From assembly GCA_963674625.2 (NCBI GenBank), contig CAXXXO010000002.1, positions 124,001 to 188,000 on the forward strand: 64,000 nt of DNA, given 5' to 3'. The stretch comes from JALHFZ01 sp963674625 (lineage in GTDB: Bacteria; Synergistota; Synergistia; Synergistales; Aminobacteriaceae). Positions within the stretch are counted from its first letter, which is position 1. The number at the start of each line of letters is the position of its first letter. The position numbers were made by a program, and so were the translations under genes. Shown here piece by piece: positions 25,812-37,031 of this stretch. Below the pieces are notes generated by a model. That model had not been told where the DNA came from. It made no database searches and worked only from the letters and a program-made list of their open reading frames with translations.

Positions 25812-28145
25812 ATGCGGATTTACCATAATATCCCTGCACTTTTTGCCTACAACTCAGTATCAGCAACAAATGACGGTCTTCAGAAGTCCATTGCCAAGCT
25901 GTCCACAGGTCTCCGGATCAACAGTGCCGCCGACGATGCCGCAGGGCTTGCCATCAGCGAGAAGATGCGCGCCCAGGTCGGGGGCCTCGATCAGGCCGTG
26001 CGGAACAGCCAGGACGGCATCTCCATGATCCAGACCGCTGAGGGAGCCCTGAACGAGACCCATTCCATTCTCCAGCGTATGCGTGAGCTCTCCGTCCAGG
26101 CTGCGAACGACACTCTCACCAGCCAGGACAGAAGCTACATCCAGCTCGAAGTGGACCAGCTCAAGGAAGAAATTACCCGGATATCCACCACCACCCAGTT
26201 CAACAAAAAGAAACTTCTCGACGGCAGTGCGTCCGCCCTCTGGTCTTCTGACAAACTCGACACGAAGGCCATCATTCGCGGCGCCCTGCGGACGGTGGAC
26301 CAGTTTGGGCAGAAAGCTTCAGCTGAGGGGAACTATGTTATCCGGATCAGCGCCAATCCCGGAGACGCGCAGATTCAAAAGAGCGATGTTTTCAAGGTGA
26401 AGCATGAAAACGTCATTATGAACGTTGGTATCAACACGGAAGCGGGTGCTCGAAGCATTTCTGTGGACAACCTTCCTGCGGGGGAATACAACATTTCTGT
26501 CACCACTCCAACGGGTGTGGCTACTGCAGCGACTCAAACCTATAACTTTGGCACCCTTGGCGCAGGCACAGGGTACGCCACGGCAGCGGCGGCGGCAAGC
26601 ATCCTCTTCGAAGTTCTGAGCGTCAATACTGCCGCCGGAACTGTGGTTGTCCGTGCTGAAGCGTATGTATTGTCTGCAGGCGGAGCAGTGTCGAACTTTG
26701 TTGATGAAAACCTTACATTGACTACCGCAAACCGCTCGGGCTACACAGGTCTCGGTTTCCAGATGGGAACGGCTGCTCTGGCGATCTCCAATCTTTCAAG
26801 CTTTGTCGTGGGCGGTCGTCTTGTCATGCATCTTGCCGGAAGTGGCGCAGCAAATGTAGATGGAGCCATCAATGTTAGTGCTTCGGTCAATTCGAGCTGG
26901 GCAGCTGCGGGAAACTGGAGCACAGGCAGCCTGACTCAGTCGCGGGGATTTAACGTAGACCTCGGTGCGATTCAGAACAAGGATGTTCACTTCAGAACAT
27001 TCTATCTGAATACTCAAAACGGCAAGGTCTTCCAGTCCGACATCAAAATCGGCTTTAACGATAAAACAACGGGATATACAGCATTTGGAACATCAGCAAA
27101 CCTTGCCAGCTTCACCGCTGCGTTTATTGGACAGGTTGCTCAGGAAGATGTGGCTCTTCGTGACCTGGATAAGTTCTGGGATTCTAACGGAAGATTTATT
27201 CTTGAAGATTCCCAGACCATTACCATGACCCAGGGAGACGGGAAGCAGTCTTCGTTCACCATCAATTCCACCGACTCCCTCCGGGATGTGGCGAAAAAGC
27301 TGAACGATGCCGTCGCTTTCGGTCTCGGACAGGCAAAATACGTAGGGGCAAAAGCCGACATGTTCGTTTCCTATGTCGAGGAAGATGACGTAACTGATTC
27401 GACTCCTGAGGCAGTGGAAGGGACCTTCGTGATTCGTTCTGCCGTTGCCGGAAAGGCAGGAGAACTGAACTTCTCCGGTGACGAGGAGGTAATCAAAGCT
27501 CTGAGCCTCAACGTCATTCAGAAAGCCTCGGAATCCGAATACCGCGTCACAGTGCAGGATGCCCACAACGGTAATACCGTGGCTTCGGGCGTGAAAATAA
27601 CAGGGAACCAGCTCATTGGCATCGTCCATCCCAATGTTGACGTTGAATTCGACGCTATGGCGAACGTGAATGTCGAATGGTCAGACGCTGCAAAGGGATT
27701 CCTTCTTACAAAAGAAGAAGGTGTTTATGAGACCATTCTTCACCTTGCCGACAATACCACCGTTTTCCAGATCGGAGCAAACGAAAAGGAAGACATGGGC
27801 ATCAGCATCGGCGACATGAGTTCGAGGGCTTTGGGGATTGACAGCGTGCTCGTTACGGATCGTGAGGCTGCTGGCCGTTCTATTACCATTATCGACAGCG
27901 CCCTCGACAGGGTCTCGGGGCAGAGGGCCAAGCTCGGTGCTTATCAGAACCGGCTCGAGCACACCATAAACAACCTCACCGTGGCCGGCACGAACCTCCA
28001 GGCAGCCGAAAGCCGCATCCGCGACCTCGACATGGCGAAGGAAATGATGAATTTCACGAAGCTGAACATCCTGATGCAGGCCGGCAACTCCATGCTTGCC
28101 CAGGCGAACCAGCTTCCCCAGAACGTCCTCCAGCTCCTTCGGTAA
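25812..28145 (+). CDS. fliC: Flagellin, large form
   Basis: A 777-residue flagellin. Residues 1-140 are the D0/D1 region ([20 protein letters not shown], then [20 protein letters not shown] and [21 protein letters not shown]). Residues about 680-777 are the matching C-terminal D1/D0 ([41 protein letters not shown]). The middle, about 540 residues, is an unusually large surface domain with flagellin_IN-like parts ([19 protein letters not shown]). Its Ser/Thr content offers sites for the Maf glycosyltransferase. Translation is probably controlled by the CsrA hairpin, and a strong terminator follows the gene. Confidence 0.96.
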   Translation: MRIYHNIPALFAYNSVSATNDGLQKSIAKLSTGLRINSAADDAAGLAISEKMRAQVGGLDQAVRNSQDGISMIQTAEGALNETHSILQRMRELSVQAANDTLTSQDRSYIQLEVDQLKEEITRISTTTQFNKKKLLDGSASALWSSDKLDTKAIIRGALRTVDQFGQKASAEGNYVIRISANPGDAQIQKSDVFKVKHENVIMNVGINTEAGARSISVDNLPAGEYNISVTTPTGVATAATQTYNFGTLGAGTGYATAAAAASILFEVLSVNTAAGTVVVRAEAYVLSAGGAVSNFVDENLTLTTANRSGYTGLGFQMGTAALAISNLSSFVVGGRLVMHLAGSGAANVDGAINVSASVNSSWAAAGNWSTGSLTQSRGFNVDLGAIQNKDVHFRTFYLNTQNGKVFQSDIKIGFNDKTTGYTAFGTSANLASFTAAFIGQVAQEDVALRDLDKFWDSNGRFILEDSQTITMTQGDGKQSSFTINSTDSLRDVAKKLNDAVAFGLGQAKYVGAKADMFVSYVEEDDVTDSTPEAVEGTFVIRSAVAGKAGELNFSGDEEVIKALSLNVIQKASESEYRVTVQDAHNGNTVASGVKITGNQLIGIVHPNVDVEFDAMANVNVEWSDAAKGFLLTKEEGVYETILHLADNTTVFQIGANEKEDMGISIGDMSSRALGIDSVLVTDREAAGRSITIIDSALDRVSGQRAKLGAYQNRLEHTINNLTVAGTNLQAAESRIRDLDMAKEMMNFTKLNILMQAGNSMLAQANQLPQNVLQLLR

Positions 28146-28164
28146 TCTCTGACAGAGTGTAAAA

Positions 28165-28193
28165 ACGAGGGGAGAATCTCTCCCCTCGTTTCT
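28165..28193 (+). terminator. Intrinsic terminator after flagellin
   Basis: ACGAGGGGAGA (28165-28175) pairs perfectly with TCTCCCCTCGT (28179-28189) around the 3-base loop ATC. An A run precedes it and TTTCTTC follows. It ends the highly expressed flagellin transcript. Confidence 0.9.
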
Positions 28194-28217
28194 TCAAAAG
28201 AGTGAGGTGAGCAAATT

Positions 28218-28571
28218 ATGGACGTTCTCCGTTCCTCCTTAGTGCAGCAGACCCAGGCCGAAGGGGTCTCCCAAGCTCTATCTCCCCTGAATCCCGCCGA
28301 GCCTTCGGTCCAGAAGAGAGAGGCTGAAAAGCCGGAAACTCACATGGCAGAAGATCATGTCAGAGAAGCGGTGGTGCAGGCGAACGAGCTTGCGGTTGTC
28401 TTTTCGCGCAGCCTGAGATACGAATACCGAAAAGAAGCTGATGTGTACCAGGTTTCCGTCATCGATACTTCGAAGGATCAAGTGGTTCGGAAGATTCCTT
28501 CCGATGAGGTAGTTCGGTTTGTCGAGAACATAAGGGCTCTTTTCGGCGCGCTTCTCGATGTTAAAGGATAG
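28218..28571 (+). CDS. flaG: FlaG-family protein
   Basis: A 117-residue protein. The variable N-terminus is followed by the FlaG core: LAVVFSRSLRYEYRKEADVYQVSVIDTSKDQVVRKIPSDEVVRFVENI. FlaG affects filament length in Campylobacter and Vibrio; its mechanism is unclear. It lies between two intrinsic terminators and has no obvious promoter of its own, so it is probably expressed by read-through from flagellin at a lower level. GAGGTGAG precedes the ATG. Confidence 0.88.
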   Translation: MDVLRSSLVQQTQAEGVSQALSPLNPAEPSVQKREAEKPETHMAEDHVREAVVQANELAVVFSRSLRYEYRKEADVYQVSVIDTSKDQVVRKIPSDEVVRFVENIRALFGALLDVKG

Positions 28572-28590
28572 CACAGTAGAGACTTGCTGC

Positions 28591-28618
28591 AAAACGGCCG
28601 CTTCCACGGGCCGTTTTT

Positions 28619-28619
<1 letters not shown>
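28591..28619 (+). terminator. Intrinsic terminator after flaG
   Basis: AAAACGGCC (28591-28599) pairs with GGCCGTTTT (28609-28617), with a 9-base loop and a run of six T at 28614-28619. It separates the flagellin unit from the pse cluster. The -35 of the next promoter starts at the end of the T run. Confidence 0.88.
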
Positions 28620-30390
<1,771 letters not shown>

Positions 30391-30433
30391 CCTGACAGCA
30401 GGAACAGAAAGGGTAAAGAAACGAGATGAAAAA

Positions 30434-31495
30434 ATGAACGATACGAGAGAAACGAAAGAAACCTCCTCGTTTTTTTCTACAATTTTGACTTCCAGCTTTC
30501 GTCAATCTCCCCCCGTATTTATCATCGCCGAGATAGGGGCGAACCACAACCGCTCCCTTTCTCTGGCCAAAGAGCACATCGACGCAGCGGCTGAGGCTGG
30601 AGCCGATGCCGTGAAGTTCCAGATCTACAGCGCCGAAAAGCTCTATTCAAAAAAAACGCCCCGCCATTCCGGATACGGAAAAGACCTTTTCACCCTCATA
30701 CAGGAGATCGAGACTCCTCGGGAATGGCTTCCCGAGCTTGCCGCCTGCTGCAGAGAGAAGAAAATAGTCTTCTTCGCCACTCCCTTTGACGCGGAGGCCG
30801 TGGACGAACTGGATGAAGTCAGTTCTCTCTTCAAAATAGCCTCCTTCGAGATCGTCGACCTTCCCCTCCTTCGATACTGCGCCTCGAAGAAAAAACCCAT
30901 GATCATTTCCACGGGGCTGGCCAATATGGAGGAGATCGAAGACGCCTATCTCGCCTGCAGAGGTGCGGGAAACGAACAGATTGCCTTTCTCCAGTGCGCC
31001 TCCCTCTATCCGGCTCCTCCCCATATCATGAATCTCAAAAGCATGGAGACGATCCGCAGAGCCTTCGGAGTTCCCACGGGGCTCTCCGACCACACGGAAG
31101 GAATTCATGTCAGCGTGGCTGCAGCGGCCATGGGGGCAAGCATCATAGAGAAGCACTTTACCCTCGACAGATCTCTAAAAGGACCTGACCACCCTTTCGC
31201 CATAGAGCCGGACGAACTGAAGAATCTTGTTCGTCAGATTCGCGACGTGGAGGCGGCAATGGGCGACGGACGAAAGCTGGGGCCTAGCCCCGAGGAGATG
31301 GAGTTTTACGAAAAGGCAAGGCGGAGCGTTCACGCTGCCGTAGATATCCCTGCAGGAATGGAGATCACCGGGGAAATGCTCACGGTGAAGCGCCCCGGAT
31401 ACGGTCTTCGCCCCAAGTACCTGCCGATTCTCCTGGGGCGGAAAGCCCTTCGGGATATTGAGGAGGACTCGTGGATAACCTGGAATATGATCTGA
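30434..31495 (+). CDS. pseI: Pseudaminic acid synthase (NeuB family)
   Basis: A 353-residue NeuB-type enzyme. The barrel begins FIIAEIGANHNRSLSLAKEHIDAAAEAGADAVKFQ, with later FKIASFEIVDLPLL, ISTGLANMEEIE and GLSDHTEGIHVSVAAAAMGASIIEKHFTLD. The C-terminal SAF (antifreeze-like) domain starts near residue 290. It condenses phosphoenolpyruvate with the 6-deoxy-diacetamido-altrose to form pseudaminic acid. The 25 or so residues before the barrel are unusual and could be non-native. Overlap with pseH is 25 bases. Confidence 0.9.
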   Translation: MNDTRETKETSSFFSTILTSSFRQSPPVFIIAEIGANHNRSLSLAKEHIDAAAEAGADAVKFQIYSAEKLYSKKTPRHSGYGKDLFTLIQEIETPREWLPELAACCREKKIVFFATPFDAEAVDELDEVSSLFKIASFEIVDLPLLRYCASKKKPMIISTGLANMEEIEDAYLACRGAGNEQIAFLQCASLYPAPPHIMNLKSMETIRRAFGVPTGLSDHTEGIHVSVAAAAMGASIIEKHFTLDRSLKGPDHPFAIEPDELKNLVRQIRDVEAAMGDGRKLGPSPEEMEFYEKARRSVHAAVDIPAGMEITGEMLTVKRPGYGLRPKYLPILLGRKALRDIEEDSWITWNMI

Positions 31496-32067
31496 AATCC
31501 TCCATAACCGGCCTTTCCTATAGAAACCTTCTCAGTGCTCCATCCGAACTTCAGGAGAGAGTCCGGGAGTGGAGAAACAAGGACCATGTGCGAGGCAACA
31601 TGCTCACTTCCGAAATTATTTCTTCCGAAGAGCATGGGCGATGGCTCGCCTTTCTGGAGAATAATCCTCACCGGCAGACAGTAAGAATTGCTTTTACGGA
31701 AGGGAAGCCCTTCGGAATCCTGACGCTGAAGGATATGGATGAATATTCCTCAAGGAGCGACTGGGGGATGTATATTGGCGAGCCGGATTATCTGGGCCAT
31801 GGCTACGCCCGGTCGATGCTTTTCGATCTTATGACGTGGGCATATGAAGAAAAAAAGCTATATCGTCTTTTTACCTCGGTGATCGGCGATAATATCAGGG
31901 CTCTTCAGCTTTACCAGGAGTACGGCTTTCACAGGGAAGGGTGTTTTGAGAAACATATCCGCAGGGAAAACGGGGAGTTGGTGGATCTGATCTGGATTGC
32001 TAATTTCAGATCATTATGGTCTGTACAAAAAGTTGTCTTCAGGGAACGGCTGGCGAGAAAAGCATGA
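31471..32067 (+). CDS. pseH: PseH-type GNAT N-acetyltransferase
   Basis: A 198-residue GNAT. VREWRNKDHVRGNMLTSEIIS and WLAFLENNPHRQTVRIAF are PseH-like, and GYARSMLFDLMTWAYEEKKLYRLFTSVIGDNIRALQLYQEYGF is the RimJ/PseH acetyl-CoA region. PseH acetylates the 4-amino group in the pseudaminic acid route. GTG 31471 lies within the end of pseI; the stop overlaps the pseG start (ATGA). Confidence 0.85.
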   Translation: MDNLEYDLKSSITGLSYRNLLSAPSELQERVREWRNKDHVRGNMLTSEIISSEEHGRWLAFLENNPHRQTVRIAFTEGKPFGILTLKDMDEYSSRSDWGMYIGEPDYLGHGYARSMLFDLMTWAYEEKKLYRLFTSVIGDNIRALQLYQEYGFHREGCFEKHIRRENGELVDLIWIANFRSLWSVQKVVFRERLARKA

Positions 32068-33059
32068 ATTCCGCAGTCCGGGGGAAATCTGTTCTCATCC
32101 TCACTCACGGCGGTCCTTCCGTAGGAGGAGGACACATTTCCCGGTGCTTTGCCCTTGCGGAAGCCTTCGAGGAATTGGGAGTTCCGGTTTTCTGGCTGAT
32201 CAACCCGGAAGGGGCAGTTCTACTGCGCGAAAAAGGGGTCATGGCTGATTCAATAGCTGAACTTGAAGGCTCTTTTTCATCGCCTATTAAAATAATTTTG
32301 CAAGCCGTTGAGCAATTTACACCTTCCCTCTGTCTGATCGACAGCTACACCCATGCTTCCGATCTTTTGGCTGCTCTGCGAAGAAAATGCCTTCTGGCAA
32401 TAATTGATGACGAACGCAGCCGCCCTGTGGAGGAAGAGTGCGACTTCGTCCTGAACTATAACCTTGGCGCAGAGAAGATTGGCTATATTCCGGGCAGGGC
32501 GGAACTGCTTCTGGGTCCCTGCTACGCCTTGCTGCGAAGAGAGTTTTGGGATATTACCCCGGAGAAGGGGGAGTCCATTCTCATTCTTCCCGGCGCGAGT
32601 GATCCATTGAATACCGGAGAAACGTTTCTTCTGTGGTGGAAAAAGGAATGGGCAGCTGCGCAATTGGTTCTCGGCCCCCTGGTGAAGAAAGAAAGGGTGG
32701 ATTTTCTCACGTCAGCGGCGGAAGAAAAGGACAATTTTAATGTCCTTTTCAACCCTCCGAATCTGCCCGCTCTTATGGCAGGGGCAAGAGCAGTGATCTG
32801 CACATCCAGCGTGAGCTCTTACGAAGCTTTGGCCCTGGGAAAACCTCTTGCAGTCTTTCAGGTTGCAGAAAATCAGGTTTCGATCGGGAGAGAAATTGCC
32901 CTGCAGAATCTGGGAAAAAATCTCGGCTTCTGGGGAACATGGGACCAGCCCGAACTTCAGGATACTCTGTTTTTTTCTTCTTGCAAACCACAGAAAATAA
33001 GGGTAAATGCTGGAGGAGCTGTCGAAGCAGCGGCAGCAGTATTGAAGAGATTAGGTTAA
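32064..33059 (+). CDS. pseG: UDP-sugar hydrolase PseG
   Basis: A 331-residue glycosyltransferase-B-like hydrolase. GGPSVGGGHISRCFALAEAF near the N-terminus carries the PseG motif (G-x-GH-x2-RC), and AVICTSSVSSYEALALGKPLAVFQVAENQ is the C-terminal nucleotide site. It removes UDP from the acetylated sugar before PseI acts. The frame is open to 32016, but ATG 32064 overlaps the pseH stop. It is the last gene of the cluster. A 15-base palindrome-like TTTCCCC-G-GGGGAAA (33069-33083) follows the stop. Confidence 0.88.
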   Translation: MNSAVRGKSVLILTHGGPSVGGGHISRCFALAEAFEELGVPVFWLINPEGAVLLREKGVMADSIAELEGSFSSPIKIILQAVEQFTPSLCLIDSYTHASDLLAALRRKCLLAIIDDERSRPVEEECDFVLNYNLGAEKIGYIPGRAELLLGPCYALLRREFWDITPEKGESILILPGASDPLNTGETFLLWWKKEWAAAQLVLGPLVKKERVDFLTSAAEEKDNFNVLFNPPNLPALMAGARAVICTSSVSSYEALALGKPLAVFQVAENQVSIGREIALQNLGKNLGFWGTWDQPELQDTLFFSSCKPQKIRVNAGGAVEAAAAVLKRLG

Positions 33060-33442
33060 ACCCAGTTCTTTCCCCGGGGGAAATTCGCTGAGTATTTTAT
33101 GTATCTTTATTATCCCTTATCCTTTCGAAGACGATAGAGTTAAATTTAATTCGGATTAGATAAATCCTCGTCACATCTTTACTCAGAAAAAATACCAAAG
33201 GGACATTCGAACCCCTATTGAGTTCATAGATGCTGCACTGTATAATAACCGAACATTAATCTTTGATTTCATGTATTCGTGTATGCGGCATGAGGTTTCG
33301 TTTGAGCGGTTCATTTCCCCGTGAACGAATTTCTCCTGATCAGAAAATTTCTTTCGGGATTTTTTGTATCCGGTTATTTTTTAAGCCGGAGCTTCGTTTC
33401 AGTTTTGAGATCAGATCTTTCCACCCATTGGAGGAGACCATA
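33060..33442 (+). promoter_or_regulatory. A+T-rich intergenic region with promoter for the secretion operon
   Basis: This 383-base gap is more A+T-rich than its surroundings and has no credible gene. TTGAGT (33218-33223), a 17-base spacer and TATAAT (33241-33246) make a good sigma-70 promoter. It implies an untranslated leader of about 190 bases that holds TCCGGT/GCCGGA (33369-33374/33385-33390) and GTTCA/TGAAC (about 33308-33325) stems. The leader could be regulatory. Confidence 0.6.
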
Positions 33443-34818
33443 ATGAGAATGCGTATACGTCAGCTTTGTGCTCTTAGCCTTGCCCTTTCCTGTTTTGCCT
33501 TTATTCCTTCAGCGCAGCAGGGGCATGCCTTTACGGTCAGCGAGTCCGTTTCACGATCGATTCTTTCGAACCCGAGGTGCAGGAGAAATGGTACGCTTTC
33601 TCCGCCTCGAAGGAGGAGCAGGAGGCGGCTCGGGGAGGCTTTCGTCCCCGCCTCGACCTCAGCGCCGGTGTGGGGTGGGAGAATCTCGACGGCAAGGGGT
33701 ATGAAGGCCGCGACCAGTACGACTACACCCGCAACGGCGTCTCCCTGACACTGACCCAGATGATCTTCGACGGCAGCCTGACGGCAAGCCAGGTGAAGAA
33801 GCTCGACCATTCCCGGAAGATGCGCTACTTCGATCTTCTGGGCTCCCTGGAGACGGTTGCCCTGAATGCCGTGAAGAGCCACGAGGACGTGGTGCGCTAT
33901 AGGGAGATGACCAGGCTTGCCGCCGAAAACCTGAAGCGGCACGAGACGCTGCTGAAGAAGATCGGCGACCGGACGAAGGCCGGGGTGGACAGCTCCGTCA
34001 ATCTCGAGACCACCCGGGGAAGGCTCGCCCTTGCGAAGGTGAACCTCGTGACCGAGGAGAGCAATCTTCACGACGCCTGCACCCAGTATATCCGGGTTGT
34101 GGGGGAGTCTCCCTGCGACGAACTTGAAAAATCCGTGGTAGAAATACCCCTGCCTCCCACTCCGGAGCGTGCAGTGGAGGAGGCCTTCGAAAATTCACCG
34201 AGGCTCTCGGCCACCATGGAAAACGCCCTTCTCTACCGGTCGGCGATGAAGGAACAGCAGGCCCGGATGAGCCCCCGCCTTGACCTGCGGGCCGGACTCA
34301 ACTTCGACAACGATGTGGACGGCACCGAGGGCCGGCGGGACAAGGCTATGGTGGAACTTCTTCTCCGGTACAATCTTTTCGACGGCGGAAGCGATCGGGC
34401 GACGATCCGCCGATACCGGGAGCTTTCTAAGCAGACTGATGAGACGGTGAAGAAGACCGAGCGGGAAGTCCGCCAGTCGGTACTCATCGCCTACAATGAC
34501 ATCCTCGCCATCGAGGCCCAGCTTCCTTCTCTGGCCCAGCACCAGCAGTCGGCCGAGATCATGAGACAGGCCTATGCCCAGCAGTTCGAGGTCGGACGCC
34601 GCAGTCTGCTCGATGTGCTCGACGCCGAAAACGAAGCCTACCAGGCTGAAAGGGCCTACAAGAACGCCCTCGTCAATCTGGTCATCACCAAGGCCCGCTT
34701 TCTCGCGGAAAGAGGAGAACTCCTTTCCTTCTTCAACGTGAAGCGGGAGGACGTTCCCACCCCTCATGAGGCCGGCATCACGAAGGCGAAATCCGCGGCT
34801 GCCGAGGTCGGGAAGTAG
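33443..34818 (+). pseudogene. TolC-family outer membrane factor with an apparent frameshift
   Basis: ATG 33443, with GGAGGAG upstream, encodes a clear signal peptide (RQLCALSLALSCFAFIPSAQ) and FTVSESVSRSILSN. The TolC match then continues in another frame: P-E-V-Q-E-K-W-Y-A-F and onward to 34818 (LDLSAGVGWENL; LTLTQMIFDGSLTASQVKK; GRRSLLDVLDAENEAYQAERAY). The switch falls at AACCCGAGG (33569-33577); one extra C would restore the usual ILSNPEVQ and give a protein of about 458 residues, normal for TolC. It may be a real mutation, a sequence error or recoding. The role is the outer-membrane channel of the downstream exporter. Confidence 0.85.
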
Positions 34819-34826
34819 AAAAAGTC

Positions 34827-37031
34827 ATGGGAATTTCCCTTCCGGCATCCTTCCCGAAAGGGGCCGGAACTCTGGCTGAAGGAGACGTTCCCTGGACTCT
34901 TCCTCCCGGAACCATGGAGGAGGACGCCCTTGCGGAATGTCTTCTCTACATCGCCCGGCATCATGGCCGTCCCGCCTCCCGGGATACGGTTCTCGCAGGG
35001 CTTCCCCTCGAGGGGGGCAGGCTTTCCCCCTCGGTGTTCAGCCGTGCTGCCGAAAAGGCGGGGTTCGGAAGCCGTTTTCTCAGAACCTCCATTGACGGGC
35101 TTAATTCACTGCTCTTTCCCGTGATTCTTATTCTCGGGGGAAAGAAGGCCTGTGTACTTCTCTCCCTCTCTGAGGAAGAGAAGACCGCAAGGGTTTTCTT
35201 TCCCGAGCTCGGGAAGGAAGAAACGGAGATATCCCTGGAAGAACTCCGGCCCCGGACGACAGGGTATGCCGTCTATGTCTGGCCCAAGTTCCGCTTCGAC
35301 GAGAGAACACCCGACTATGCGAAGCCCAAAGACGCCCACTGGTTCTGGAGCGCCATCGCCGAGAACCGTGGCCTCTACCGGGATGTGCTGCTCGCCTCTC
35401 TTCTGAGCAACATCTTCGCCCTCGCCATGCCCCTTTTCGTCATGAACATCTACAACCGGGTGATCCCGAACCGCGCGGTGGAATCCCTCTGGGTCATGGC
35501 CATCGGCGTGGGCATCATGCTGACCGCCGACTTTATCCTCCAGCTTGCCCGGGGGTACCTCGTGGACAGGGCGGGGGTGCGGACAAACATCCGTCTCTCT
35601 TCCCGGATCATGGAGAAGGTCCTCGGCCTGAAAACCGAGGAACGGCCGGCCTCCGTGGGTTCCTTCGCAAACAGCGTTTCGGGGTTCGAGTCCGTTCGGA
35701 ATTTCATCTCCTCCGCCACCCTCTTCACCTATGTAGATCTTCCCTTCGCCCTCTTCTTTCTCGTGATCATCGCCGTCATCTCCTGGCCATTGGCGATTCC
35801 GCTGGTCATCGGTGCTGTTCTCATCCTCTTTCACACAGTTCTGGTTCAGGGGCAGATGCGCGAGCTCGCAGAGAGCACCAACAGGGCGAGCGCCCTGAAA
35901 AACGCAACCCTTGTTGAAAGCCTTGTGGGGATGGAAACCCTGAAGACCCAGGGGGCGGAGGGGCAGATTCAGGTGCGCTGGGAAAAGGCCGTTTCATTTC
36001 TCGAGCTGACCAACGCCCGGCTCAAGCTTCTCTCCTCATCGGTGATCTCAGGAACCCAGTGGGTGCAGCAGATGGTCTCGGTAGCCACCATGATCATCGG
36101 CGTCTACCTCGTGATCTCCAACTCGCTGAACATGGGCGGCCTTATCGCCGCCTATATGCTCTCCTCCCGGTTCATGGCCCCCATCGGCCGGGTGGCGGGG
36201 CTGCTGCTTCAGTATTACACCGCATCGAGATCTCTCGCCGCCCTTGACGAGATCATGAAGAAGCCCACGGAGCGCCCGGAAGAGACGTCCTTCCTCAGCC
36301 GTCCGGTTCTTAGGGGAAACATCGAATTCTCCGGCGTCACCTTTTCCTACCCTGAACAGGAACGCCCGGCCCTATCGAACGTCTCATTCCGGATAGAGGA
36401 GGGTGAGAAGGTCGCCTTCATCGGCCGGATCGGCTCGGGAAAGACGACGGTCGGCAGGCTGCTGCTCGGGCTCTACGCACCTCAGGAGGGGGCCGTCTTC
36501 GTCGACGGAACGGACATCCGGCAGATCGATCCGTCGGAACTGCGCAGAAACATCGGAACCGTCCCCCAGGATGCGGTCCTCTTTTTCGGGTCGCTCCGGG
36601 AGAACATCCTCTTCGGCAACCCGGGGGCCACGGACGGCGAGCTTCTTCAGGCCGTCCGTATCGCCGGGGTCGATACCTTCGTACAGCGTCACCCGAAGGG
36701 TTTTGACCTTTCCGTAGGAGAACGGGGCGACCGTCTCTCCAGCGGACAGCGTCAGGCCGTGGCACTGGCAAGGGCCGTTCTGAGAAACCCTCCGGTTCTC
36801 CTGCTCGACGAGCCCACCGCCTCCATGGACCAGGCCAGCGAAGAGAGGATCCGGCGCAATATCGAGGTCTACGGACGGAATAAAACCCTTCTCCTTGTCA
36901 CCCACAGGTCGGCTCTGCTGAGCCTCGTGGACCGCCTCATCCTTCTCGACGGAGGAAGAGTCGTGGCCGACGGGCCGAAGGACAGGGTATTGAACGCCCT
37001 CTCGAAGGGAATGGGAGGGGAAGCATCATGA
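34827..37031 (+). CDS. Type I secretion ABC exporter, LapB/LssB type
   Basis: A 734-residue fused permease-ATPase. Residues about 25-150 form a C39 peptidase-like domain without a clear catalytic Cys-His pair, as in adhesin and RTX exporters. Six membrane segments follow (about 185-460). The ATPase has Walker A GRIGSGKTT, Q-loop GTVPQDAVLFFGSLRENILFG, signature LSSGQRQ and Walker B VLLLDEPTASMD. It should export the giant adhesin downstream with the HlyD- and TolC-like partners. ATG 34827 lies 8 bases after the tolC-like stop, and its end overlaps the next gene (ATGA). Confidence 0.92.
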   Translation: MGISLPASFPKGAGTLAEGDVPWTLPPGTMEEDALAECLLYIARHHGRPASRDTVLAGLPLEGGRLSPSVFSRAAEKAGFGSRFLRTSIDGLNSLLFPVILILGGKKACVLLSLSEEEKTARVFFPELGKEETEISLEELRPRTTGYAVYVWPKFRFDERTPDYAKPKDAHWFWSAIAENRGLYRDVLLASLLSNIFALAMPLFVMNIYNRVIPNRAVESLWVMAIGVGIMLTADFILQLARGYLVDRAGVRTNIRLSSRIMEKVLGLKTEERPASVGSFANSVSGFESVRNFISSATLFTYVDLPFALFFLVIIAVISWPLAIPLVIGAVLILFHTVLVQGQMRELAESTNRASALKNATLVESLVGMETLKTQGAEGQIQVRWEKAVSFLELTNARLKLLSSSVISGTQWVQQMVSVATMIIGVYLVISNSLNMGGLIAAYMLSSRFMAPIGRVAGLLLQYYTASRSLAALDEIMKKPTERPEETSFLSRPVLRGNIEFSGVTFSYPEQERPALSNVSFRIEEGEKVAFIGRIGSGKTTVGRLLLGLYAPQEGAVFVDGTDIRQIDPSELRRNIGTVPQDAVLFFGSLRENILFGNPGATDGELLQAVRIAGVDTFVQRHPKGFDLSVGERGDRLSSGQRQAVALARAVLRNPPVLLLDEPTASMDQASEERIRRNIEVYGRNKTLLLVTHRSALLSLVDRLILLDGGRVVADGPKDRVLNALSKGMGGEAS

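Noticed and set aside
33569..33577. Programmed -1 frameshift site in the tolC-like gene
   Set aside because: There is no X-XXY-YYZ slippery heptamer and no evident downstream pseudoknot, so recoding is less likely than mutation or sequence error; it remains open.
33263..33748. 161-codon plus-strand open frame over the tolC start
   Set aside because: It lacks a ribosome binding site at its start and competes with the signal peptide of the TolC-like gene, which has a strong GGAGGAG.
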